From Candidatus Omnitrophota bacterium (GTDB lineage: Bacteria > Omnitrophota > Gorgyraeia > Zapsychrales > Fredricksoniimonadaceae): a DNA stretch of 37,446 nucleotides. Within the stretch, counting starts at the first letter, position 1. Each line of letters starts with the position of its first letter. The translations under genes were made by a program, and so were the position numbers. The notes below the pieces were generated by a model. The model worked only from the letters and a program-made list of their open reading frames with translations. It was not told the DNA's origin and ran no database searches. Below, one piece after another: positions 15,904 through 23,301 of this stretch. Location: assembly GCA_015232565.1 (NCBI GenBank), contig JADFZK010000030.1, forward strand, positions 1 to 37,446, given 5' to 3'.

Positions 15904-17277
15904 ATGTGGCGCTATTCGGTGGGTATATTATTACTTGTGATGCTGGCTGTTCCGGCTTTTTCTGCGGAGACTTCCGGGCCCGTTAAAAAGCAGGGCTCTG
16001 TTCGTCCCTTGGTGTTGGCCGGCTCTCAGGCGGCCACTTTAGCGGTCGATAGGGTGGCTATGCCAGCCGCCGCTGAAGGCAAAGTGGCGCTCAAGGATTT
16101 TCTGGAGGAAGCTCTTAAGAATAATCCCCGTCTTAAGGCCGCCCAGTATCGTGCGGCCGCGGCCCGGGCCCGGGTGGGCATTTTTCGTTATATCCCCGAT
16201 CCGGAGCTGGAATACGAGTATGACAAAATTACGCCTGCCGCCATTGGTATGGGTGGAGGCAAGGTTAGGCCGATGAAGACTATAGCGGTGTCGCAGGAGA
16301 TCCCGTTCCCGACCAAGATCTTTATGCGTCAGAAGTCTGCGCAAAGAGAGGCTAATGCGCTGGAGCAGGAATATAAGGAAGTGGAACGGACGGTGATCAA
16401 GGAGGTAAAAGAGGCGTACGCCAAATTGTATCTTAACCGTCGGAAGGCGGCTTACCTTAAAGATACCCTGAGCTTGATGAGCCAGTTTGTGGAAGTGACC
16501 AACAAGAAATACGCGGTTAGCAAGGCTGGCCAGCAGGATGTGCTGAGGGCCCAGGTGGAATATTCCCGGCTGTATAATTCGGTGGTGCTTTATGAGCAGG
16601 AAGCCCGGATCGCCGGAGATTGGCTCGTTTCGCTTTTGGGACGCCAGGATGGCGTGGGGATCGATATTTCGGATCCCGAGCCAATGAGTGATCTTAATTT
16701 GCAGGAAGCGGATATTGTGGCGCTGGCAAAAAAAGGCCGGCCGGAACTTAAAAGTGTGCGGGAAAGGCTGGAAAAGGCCCGGGCCGATAGCGCTTTGAGC
16801 AAACAGGAATTCCTGCCCGACGTTACTTTAAAATATAAACGCGAAGAGGTCGACGGCAAATTCAGCCGGCTGGACCAGGGGCAGTGGGCGGGATCGATCG
16901 GTATTAATGTACCGCTCTGGTTTTGGGGTAAACAGCTGGCCGGAGTGCGGGAAGCCCAGGCTGACTTTGCGGCCGCCCAGGCGGATTATGCCGCGGCGGA
17001 GAATGCGGCGGTATTCGAGGCGAAGAGCGCTTTTGCCCGCTACGAAGCCGCGCGCCAGCTGGTGGAGGTGTATGAGACCGGCATTCTGCCCCAGGCTAAC
17101 GCGGCCGTCAACACTGCCCGGCGGGCTTATGCTGCGGGAACCATGAGTTTTACAGATACTATCGATGCCATGCGGTCCCTGCGGGACCTGCAGATGGAAT
17201 ATTTTGCGGCGGTGGCTGAATTACAGGTAACGAAGGCCGACTTGGAACGCATGGTCGGCGGCGACCTGGATATTTAA
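15904..17277 (+). CDS. TolC-family outer-membrane efflux channel (CusC/CzcC type)
   Basis: The 457-residue protein has a signal peptide (ILLLVMLAVPAFSA) and two copies of the TolC/OEP repeat. The first begins near residue 60 with LKDFLEEALKNNPRLKAAQYRAAAARA. The second spans residues 260-450 with ALAKKGRPELKSVRERLEKARA and ends in long coiled helices. It would form the trimeric outer-membrane channel of the RND pump encoded downstream. The gene starts 2 bp after csoR and is followed within 12 bp by the permease gene. Specificity is inferred as copper because of the CsoR control. Confidence 0.9.
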   Translation: MWRYSVGILLLVMLAVPAFSAETSGPVKKQGSVRPLVLAGSQAATLAVDRVAMPAAAEGKVALKDFLEEALKNNPRLKAAQYRAAAARARVGIFRYIPDPELEYEYDKITPAAIGMGGGKVRPMKTIAVSQEIPFPTKIFMRQKSAQREANALEQEYKEVERTVIKEVKEAYAKLYLNRRKAAYLKDTLSLMSQFVEVTNKKYAVSKAGQQDVLRAQVEYSRLYNSVVLYEQEARIAGDWLVSLLGRQDGVGIDISDPEPMSDLNLQEADIVALAKKGRPELKSVRERLEKARADSALSKQEFLPDVTLKYKREEVDGKFSRLDQGQWAGSIGINVPLWFWGKQLAGVREAQADFAAAQADYAAAENAAVFEAKSAFARYEAARQLVEVYETGILPQANAAVNTARRAYAAGTMSFTDTIDAMRSLRDLQMEYFAAVAELQVTKADLERMVGGDLDI

Positions 17278-17289
17278 GGCGGTGATATT

Positions 17290-18366
17290 ATGGAGATATT
17301 GCGCGGGTTTTTGTTAGAGACGGTGAATTTGTTCAACACCATGTCGCCGTACTTGCTCTTCGGCTTTCTTATGGCGGGGCTGTTGAAAGTGTTCCTTAAG
17401 GAAGATTTTGTGGCCCGGCACCTGGGGACGCATGATTTCTGGTCGATCCTCAAGGCGTCGATTTTCGGGATCCCTCTGCCATTATGTTCCTGCGGAGTTA
17501 TTCCGGCGGCTTTGGGCCTGCGTAAGCAAGGGGCGTCGAAGTCGGCGGTTTTTTCTTTTATGATATCCACGCCTACGACAGGAGTGGATTCGATTTTGGC
17601 GACCTATGCCTTGCTGGGCGGATTTTATGCCGGCTTTCGGGTATTGGCCACCTTTATCGTGGCGTTTATTGTGGGAGCGGCGGCGCTTTTGATCAAGGAT
17701 GTCCGTAAGTCTTCGACGGAGGAAAAGGCGCCGTGTCCCCATTGTAAACCGGATCCGCGAGTTTCGGCAAACTGTTGTGCGGATGATCAGCCGCGCGCCG
17801 GGTCCAGATTGCTCCAGGCTTTACGCTATGGCTTTTATGATCTTTTGCGGGATTCCGGACGGTCGATCCTGGTCGGCGTATTTATCGGCGGGGCAATTTC
17901 GTATTTCTTGCCGGTATCTTTTGTGGAACAGTACTTGGGCAATGTTTGGGTTTCCATGCTGGTAATGCTGGTGCTGGGCATCCCGATGTATGTTTGTTCC
18001 ACCGGGTCCATACCGGTGGTGGCGGCCTTGATGCTGAAAGGGCTTAATCCGGGGGCGGGTTTTGTTTTCCTGATCACTGGCCCGGCGACCAATACGGTCT
18101 CCTTTGCGGTTATTGCCCGGGAATTCGGTGTTAAGTCCATGCTCTTGTTCCTGGGTTCGTTAATTGCGGGGTCATTGTTGATGGGGTTGGTGTTTAACTG
18201 GGCGTGGGGGTACTTTGGGCTGAATTTTCCGGAGTTGATGCGGCATCATCATGCCGGCGGGTTGCCTGGATGGGTGAATGTAGTGTCGAGCCTGGTCTTG
18301 GCAGGATGTATAATTTTTAGTTGGCAGAAACCAGACAAAAATAAAGGACAGGGAGGTTGTTTATGA
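17290..18366 (+). CDS. SO_0444-type Cu/Zn efflux permease (YraQ/ArsP superfamily)
   Basis: This 358-residue protein has eight to ten predicted membrane segments and the family motifs GIPLPLCSCGVIPAALGLRKQG (residues about 57-78) and GIPMYVCSTGSIPVVAALMLKG (about 231-252). The central loop (about 140-170) has a Cys-rich CPHC and CC cluster starting at Cys149, suited to metal binding. Family members export copper or zinc from the cytoplasm into the periplasm. It would therefore feed the RND pump encoded downstream. GGCGGTGATATT precedes the ATG. The stop overlaps the next start by 4 bp (ATGA). Confidence 0.87.
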   Translation: MEILRGFLLETVNLFNTMSPYLLFGFLMAGLLKVFLKEDFVARHLGTHDFWSILKASIFGIPLPLCSCGVIPAALGLRKQGASKSAVFSFMISTPTTGVDSILATYALLGGFYAGFRVLATFIVAFIVGAAALLIKDVRKSSTEEKAPCPHCKPDPRVSANCCADDQPRAGSRLLQALRYGFYDLLRDSGRSILVGVFIGGAISYFLPVSFVEQYLGNVWVSMLVMLVLGIPMYVCSTGSIPVVAALMLKGLNPGAGFVFLITGPATNTVSFAVIAREFGVKSMLLFLGSLIAGSLLMGLVFNWAWGYFGLNFPELMRHHHAGGLPGWVNVVSSLVLAGCIIFSWQKPDKNKGQGGCL

Positions 18367-19514
18367 GAAAGAATGTCGTGTTAATGATTATGGTTCTGGC
18401 GGCCGGTTTTCTGGCGGGTGGCGGCGGTTTCTTAGGAGGAACAGTTGCCCTGGCCGCCGAGGCGCAGGCCCGGGGGGCGTATTACTGCCCGATGCATCCG
18501 CAGATCACCTCCGACCGCAAGGGTTCTTGCTCGATATGCGGGATGGACCTGATCAAGAATGAGCCGGAGCCGGAAATGACGGCGCCTGCCACCGAACAGA
18601 CCGCCCGAAAAATACTCTATTATCGCAATCCTATGAACCCGGCGGTTACTTCGCCGGTTCCGACCAAGGATTCCATGGGTATGGATTATGTCCCGGTTTA
18701 TGAAGAGCCGCAGGGCGCTCCCCAGGGTGTGCCGGTCAATGAAAGCAAACAACAGTTGATCGGGGTCAAGAAAGCCCTGGTGCAGAAACGCCCGCTGACG
18801 GTTGAGATCTTGAGTGTGGGTAAAGTGGCGTATGACCCGGAGCTTTATGTGGCGCAGGAGGAATATGTTCAGGCGTTGAAGGCCGTGGCCGCAACCCGGG
18901 ATAGCGCCTTGATGGCGATCCGGGAGCAGTCGGCCGGATTGTTGGCTGCGGCGGAGAAGAAGCTTATGCAGTCGGGAATGAGCCAGGCCGAGATATCCGC
19001 GCTGAAAAAAAGCGGCGCCGCGCAGGACGGCCTGTATTCGGCGGGCAATTCCGGCAAGGCCTGGGTTTATATAACAGTTTACGAGTATGAGCTGGGGTTG
19101 GTTAAAGAAGGGCAGAAAGTCGCTGTTAATACCGAGGCTTATCCTGGTGAGGTTTTTCCCGGTCAGATCGTAGCCTTAACGCCGGTGGTCAATGCTGAAA
19201 GCCGTTCACTGCGGGTCCGGTCCGAGGTGGCTGACCCGGCAGGCAAGCTAAAGCCGGAGATGTTCGTGAATGCCAAGCTTGTTATTGACCTGGGTGAAAA
19301 GCTGGCCGTTCCGGCCGAGGCGGTTATGGACTCCGGCTTACGTAAAATTGTTTATGTAGTAAAGAACGATCGTTTTGCGGCCCGGGAAGTGGTGTTGGGG
19401 CCCAAAGCCGGGGAATATTATGAGGTGTTGAGCGGGGTTAATGAGGGCGAAGCCGTAGTGACGAGCGGCAATTTCCTGATCGATGCTGAAAGCAAGTTAA
19501 AGGGCTCGATCTAG
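18363..19514 (+). CDS. RND periplasmic adaptor with heavy-metal-binding domain and no clear lipoyl domain
   Basis: The 383-residue adaptor starts with a hydrophobic export segment (residues 6-33). A heavy-metal-binding domain, YYCPMHPQ and CSICGMDLI (about 40-64), is followed by a second partial one (YYRNPMNP, MGMDYVPVYE). The adaptor core shows the long helical hairpin (YVAQEEYVQALKAV) and the beta-barrel (AWVYITVYEYELGLVKEGQ). The two halves of the lipoyl/barrel-sandwich domain that normally flank the hairpin are absent: GKVAYDPE runs straight into the hairpin and ALKKSGAAQDG runs straight into the barrel. The ATG at 18363 follows GGGAGGT. The TAG stop is the first three bases of the repeat at 19512, so the C-terminus may have been altered by its insertion. 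Confidence 0.85.
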   Translation: MRKNVVLMIMVLAAGFLAGGGGFLGGTVALAAEAQARGAYYCPMHPQITSDRKGSCSICGMDLIKNEPEPEMTAPATEQTARKILYYRNPMNPAVTSPVPTKDSMGMDYVPVYEEPQGAPQGVPVNESKQQLIGVKKALVQKRPLTVEILSVGKVAYDPELYVAQEEYVQALKAVAATRDSALMAIREQSAGLLAAAEKKLMQSGMSQAEISALKKSGAAQDGLYSAGNSGKAWVYITVYEYELGLVKEGQKVAVNTEAYPGEVFPGQIVALTPVVNAESRSLRVRSEVADPAGKLKPEMFVNAKLVIDLGEKLAVPAEAVMDSGLRKIVYVVKNDRFAAREVVLGPKAGEYYEVLSGVNEGEAVVTSGNFLIDAESKLKGSI

Positions 19515-19667
19515 TGTGGTGATTTATATATCTCTTTACATTTGAATCACCACACTGGAGCAATGGAGCAATCGAAAATGGAGAAATAATTAAACATTTG
19601 GCTCCATTGCGGTCTATTTTCGATTTTCCAATGCTCTTCAAATGTAAAGAAGCATCAGACGCACTAC
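19512..19667 (+). repeat. Structured dispersed repeat, copy A
   Basis: The 156-bp element contains nested inverted repeats. AGTGTGGTGATT and AATCACCACACT form a 12-bp hairpin at its left end. TCTTTACATTTGAA and TTCAAATGTAAAGA pair across the element, and CAATGGAGC and GGCTCCATTG pair around the centre. A near-identical copy in reverse orientation lies at 28637-28787, with about seven differences over 150 bp by eye, and a 35-bp fragment lies at 27535. It carries no open frame. It lies inside the efflux operon between the adaptor and pump genes and supplies the adaptor's stop codon. Confidence 0.85.
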
Positions 19668-19696
19668 ATTAAACAGGGCGTCGGCTGAAAGGGTAT

Positions 19697-22600
19697 ATGA
19701 TCGAGCGGATCATTGAGTTCTCGGCGAAAAATAAATACCTCGTCATAATTATGACGCTGGTGGCTATTTTGGGCGCGGTGTACAGCGTGCAGAATATCCC
19801 GCTGGACGCAATTCCGGATCTTTCGGATACCCAGGTTATTGTGTATTCCCGCTGGGATCGCTCGCCGGATATTATAGAAGACCAGGTTACCTACCCAATA
19901 GTTACCGCCCTGCTGGGCGCGCCCAATGTCAAAGCGATCCGCGGCTTCTCCGATTTTGGTTATTCCTTTGTTTATATTATTTTCAAGGACGGCACCGATA
20001 TTTACTGGGCCCGCAGTCGGACTCTGGAGTATTTAAGCAAGATCCTGCCCAAATTGCCAGAGGGGGTCAAGACCGAGATCGGGCCGGATGCTACGTCGGT
20101 CGGCTGGGTGTATCAGTATGCCCTGGTAGACAAGTCGGGGCATAACGACCTGGCGCAATTGCGTTCCTTTCAGGACTGGTATTTGCGGTTCTGGCTGCAG
20201 TCTGTTCCGGGCGTGGCCGAGGTGGCTTCGGTTGGCGGGTTTCAAAAGCAGTATCAGGTGAATGTAAATCCGAATGCGCTGTTGGCTTACAATATTCCGC
20301 TGATGAAGGTCACCGAGGCGATCCGGAGCGGCAATAACGATGTGGGCGGCCGCCTGGTGGAGTTCTCCGGGACGGAGTATATGGTGCGCGGGCGCGGCTA
20401 TATAAAGTCGATCAAAGATATTGAAGATATTGTGCTGGCGAATGATGCCAATGGCTCGCCGGTATATGTGAAGAATGTGGCGTCGGTCGTGCTGGGCCCG
20501 GAGATCCGGCGCGGGATTGCGGACCTGGATGGTGAAGGCGACACCGTAGGCGGCATTGTTTTGATGCGCTCGGGCGAGAATGCGCTCAATGTAATAAGCC
20601 GGGTTAAAGAGAAGCTCAAGGAAGTTAAAGGCTCTTTGCCGCCCGGCGTTGAAATTGTAACCACCTATGACCGGTCCGACCTTATTAAGCGGGCGATCGA
20701 CACGTTAAGGCATCAGCTGGTGGAGGAAATGATCATTGTGGCTTTGGTCATTATGTTTTTCCTGTGGCATTTCCCGTCGGCCAGCGTGCCTATTGTCACT
20801 ATTCCGGTGGCGGTCCTGTTGAGCTTTATTCCGCTGTTCATGATGAATCTGACCTCGAATATCATGTCTCTGGCCGGGATCGCGATCTCGATCGGCGTAC
20901 TGGTTGACGGGGCGATCGTCGAGGTTGAGAATGCGTATAAGAAACTGCAATTGTGGGACGCCGGCGGGCGGAAAGGCGATTACCACGAGGTGTTGCTCAA
21001 GGCCTTGAAAGAGGTGGGGCCGTCAGTGTTCTTTTCCCTGCTGGTCATTGCGGTGGCGTTCTTGCCGGTGTTCACCTTGCTGGACCAGGAAGGCAGATTG
21101 TTCCGTCCGCTGGCGTTCAGCAAGAACTTCGTGATGGCCATTGCGGCGGTATTGGCGCTGACCCTTAATCCGGCCATGCGGATGCTCTTTACGCGGATCG
21201 AGCCGATCAATTTTCATCCTCTGTGGCTCGGGAAGATCGTTAACGGGATCGTGGTGGGCAAATATTATCCGGAAGAAACCCATCCGGTGAGCCGGGTGCT
21301 GTTCCGGTTTTATGAACCGCTGTGCCGTTTTGTCCTCAAGTTCCGGATGCAAACGCTGATCGTGGCCGGGATATTGATCCTGTCGACGATCCCGGTGTTC
21401 CTGCGCCTGGGGTCGGAATTCATGCCGCCGCTTAACGAAGGCACTATCCTTTATATGCCAACCACTCTGCCGGGTTTGTCGGTAACCGAGGCGGGGAAGC
21501 TTTTACAGCAGATGGACAAGGTTATCCGGACCGTGCCCGAAGTAGAGCGCGTGTTTGGCAAGGCCGGGCGGGCCGAAACCTCGACCGATCCGGCGCCGTT
21601 TTCTATGATGGAAACGACGATCATCCTTAAGCCCGAGAACCAATGGCGCAAGGGCATGAATTGGGAAAAGATCATCGCGGAGCTGGACCACAAGATGCAA
21701 TTTCCCGGGGTATCAAATGCCTGGACCATGCCGATCAAGGCGCGCATTGATATGCTTTCTACCGGCATTCGCACTCCGATCGGGATCAAGGTGTATGGCG
21801 CGGACCTGGCGAAGATCGAGCAGATCGGGATACAGGTGGAGGCGATCGTCAAGAATATCCCGGGCGCGCGCAGTGTATATGCGGAGCGTGTGACCGGCGG
21901 GTATTTTATTGATTTTGATATCAAGCGCGACCAGATCGCCCGCTACGGTCTTTCCGTCCAGGCGGTGGAAGAGATCATTATGACCGCTATCGGCGGAGAG
22001 CCGGTAACGACCACGATCGAGGGCCGGGAACGCTATACGGTCAATGTCCGCTATGCCCGGGAACTGCGCGATGACCTGCCCAAACTGCGCCGGGTGTTGG
22101 TGCCGAGCCCGCTGGGGCCGGGAGTACAGGTGCCACTCGAGCAATTGGCCGATATAAGGCTTACCACCGGCCCGGCCATGATCCGGGACGAGAACGGGAT
22201 GCTGGCGGGTTATGTATATGTGGATATTGCCGGGCGGGATGTGGGTAGTTTTGTGGCGGAGGCCAAAAGGGTTGTGGATAAGGAGTTGCAGGTGCCGACG
22301 GGCTATTCACTGGTGTGGAGCGGTCAGTTCGAGAATGTGTTGCGGGTGCGCGACCGGCTGCGGGTGGTTATCCCGATCACGCTGTTCCTGATCTTCATAC
22401 TGCTGTATATGAATACCCGTTCGCCCGTCAAGGCTGGAATCGTTATGCTGGCGGTGCCTTTCTCACTGGTAGGCGCGGTGTGGTTCCTGTGGCTGTTGGG
22501 TTACAATATGTCGATCGCGGTCTGGGTGGGCATGATCGCCTTGATGGGGTTGGATGCCGAAACGGGCGTATTCATGTTGTTGTTCCTGGACCTGGCCTAT

Positions 22601-22888
22601 AATGATGCCGTCCGTCAGGGGAAAATGCGGACCCGGGAGGATCTCACCGAGGCGATCGTGCACGGTGCGGTTAAACGGATCCGCCCCAAGCTCATGACGG
22701 TGGCGGCGATGTTCATGGGGCTGGTGCCCATCATGTGGTCGTCGGGCGCTGGCGCTGATGTAATGAAGCGCATTGCCGCGCCCATGATCGGCGGGGTGTT
22801 CAGCAGTTTTCTCTTAGAGTTGTTGGTATATCCGGTGGTTTATTATATCTGGAAGTGGAATTACGAAATGAAACGCGGGGTGGTTTAA
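19697..22888 (+). CDS. Heavy-metal RND efflux pump, CusA/CzcA family
   Basis: The 1063-residue inner-membrane pump has the HME-RND layout: an N-terminal helix (YLVIIMTLVAILGAVYSV), IPLDAIPDLSDTQVIVYS, two large periplasmic loops, and twelve predicted membrane helices. Helix 4 carries GVLVDGAIVEVENAYKKL, the acidic proton-relay segment of metal-exporting RND pumps. The C-terminal half has GLDAETGVFMLLFLD and AVKRIRPKLMT. It would expel copper or related cations from the periplasm through the outer-membrane channel encoded upstream. The ATG at 19697 follows GAAAGGG, about 30 bp after the repeat. Metal choice (copper rather than Zn/Co/Cd) is inferred from CsoR. Confidence 0.93.
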   Translation: MIERIIEFSAKNKYLVIIMTLVAILGAVYSVQNIPLDAIPDLSDTQVIVYSRWDRSPDIIEDQVTYPIVTALLGAPNVKAIRGFSDFGYSFVYIIFKDGTDIYWARSRTLEYLSKILPKLPEGVKTEIGPDATSVGWVYQYALVDKSGHNDLAQLRSFQDWYLRFWLQSVPGVAEVASVGGFQKQYQVNVNPNALLAYNIPLMKVTEAIRSGNNDVGGRLVEFSGTEYMVRGRGYIKSIKDIEDIVLANDANGSPVYVKNVASVVLGPEIRRGIADLDGEGDTVGGIVLMRSGENALNVISRVKEKLKEVKGSLPPGVEIVTTYDRSDLIKRAIDTLRHQLVEEMIIVALVIMFFLWHFPSASVPIVTIPVAVLLSFIPLFMMNLTSNIMSLAGIAISIGVLVDGAIVEVENAYKKLQLWDAGGRKGDYHEVLLKALKEVGPSVFFSLLVIAVAFLPVFTLLDQEGRLFRPLAFSKNFVMAIAAVLALTLNPAMRMLFTRIEPINFHPLWLGKIVNGIVVGKYYPEETHPVSRVLFRFYEPLCRFVLKFRMQTLIVAGILILSTIPVFLRLGSEFMPPLNEGTILYMPTTLPGLSVTEAGKLLQQMDKVIRTVPEVERVFGKAGRAETSTDPAPFSMMETTIILKPENQWRKGMNWEKIIAELDHKMQFPGVSNAWTMPIKARIDMLSTGIRTPIGIKVYGADLAKIEQIGIQVEAIVKNIPGARSVYAERVTGGYFIDFDIKRDQIARYGLSVQAVEEIIMTAIGGEPVTTTIEGRERYTVNVRYARELRDDLPKLRRVLVPSPLGPGVQVPLEQLADIRLTTGPAMIRDENGMLAGYVYVDIAGRDVGSFVAEAKRVVDKELQVPTGYSLVWSGQFENVLRVRDRLRVVIPITLFLIFILLYMNTRSPVKAGIVMLAVPFSLVGAVWFLWLLGYNMSIAVWVGMIALMGLDAETGVFMLLFLDLAYNDAVRQGKMRTREDLTEAIVHGAVKRIRPKLMTVAAMFMGLVPIMWSSGAGADVMKRIAAPMIGGVFSSFLLELLVYPVVYYIWKWNYEMKRGVV

Positions 22889-22899
22889 TGTAAAAGATA

Positions 22900-23076
22900 A
22901 TGTCTTTTGTTTTATTTGTTAATGCGCCGACGTTAAAGCTGTTGGCCGAGATCGCTGATCGGGAAAAAGTCTGGGAACAGGCCCGGAGTTATTTGCGTAC
23001 GGCCATCCAGCTTATGCCCGATGATACTGCGGTTTCCGGAGCATTAAGGAAAATTGAATTATTGATAGGCAGGTAA
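22900..23076 (+). pseudogene. C-terminal TPR-like remnant
   Basis: A 58-codon frame after the pump gene encodes a short hydrophobic start, then helical sequence typical of a final tetratricopeptide repeat: LLAEIADREKVWEQARSYL, AIQLMPDDTAVSGALRKIE. The frame is closed upstream by TAA at 22891, and no good ribosome site precedes the ATG. It could be a remnant of a larger TPR protein lost during rearrangement, or a very small gene. I favour a remnant. Confidence 0.4.
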
Positions 23077-23301
23077 GGGCCGTTGTTTGACGGGTTTTAG
23101 AAATGACATTGTTAGTTGGCACGCAGTTCCCTAAATACGGGACATGGTTTACGTATGGATTGGATTTTTGCCAAGGAGAAATCTTGAGTGAAAGCAAGAA
23201 TGGCATGGAGAGACAGAACTGAAGATAAATTGGCAGAGTAAGGGAGAATGATCTATTCTTATAGCAAGGCAGGTTGATTCGGATGTCCTTGAGGTAAGCA
23301 T
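23077..23301. other. Intergenic leader of the second giant protein gene
   Basis: These 225 bp hold no supported gene. I see no convincing promoter pair, terminator or extended inverted repeat. The only clear signal is GAGGT, 6 bp before the ATG at 23302, which is the ribosome site of the next gene. Confidence 0.5.
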
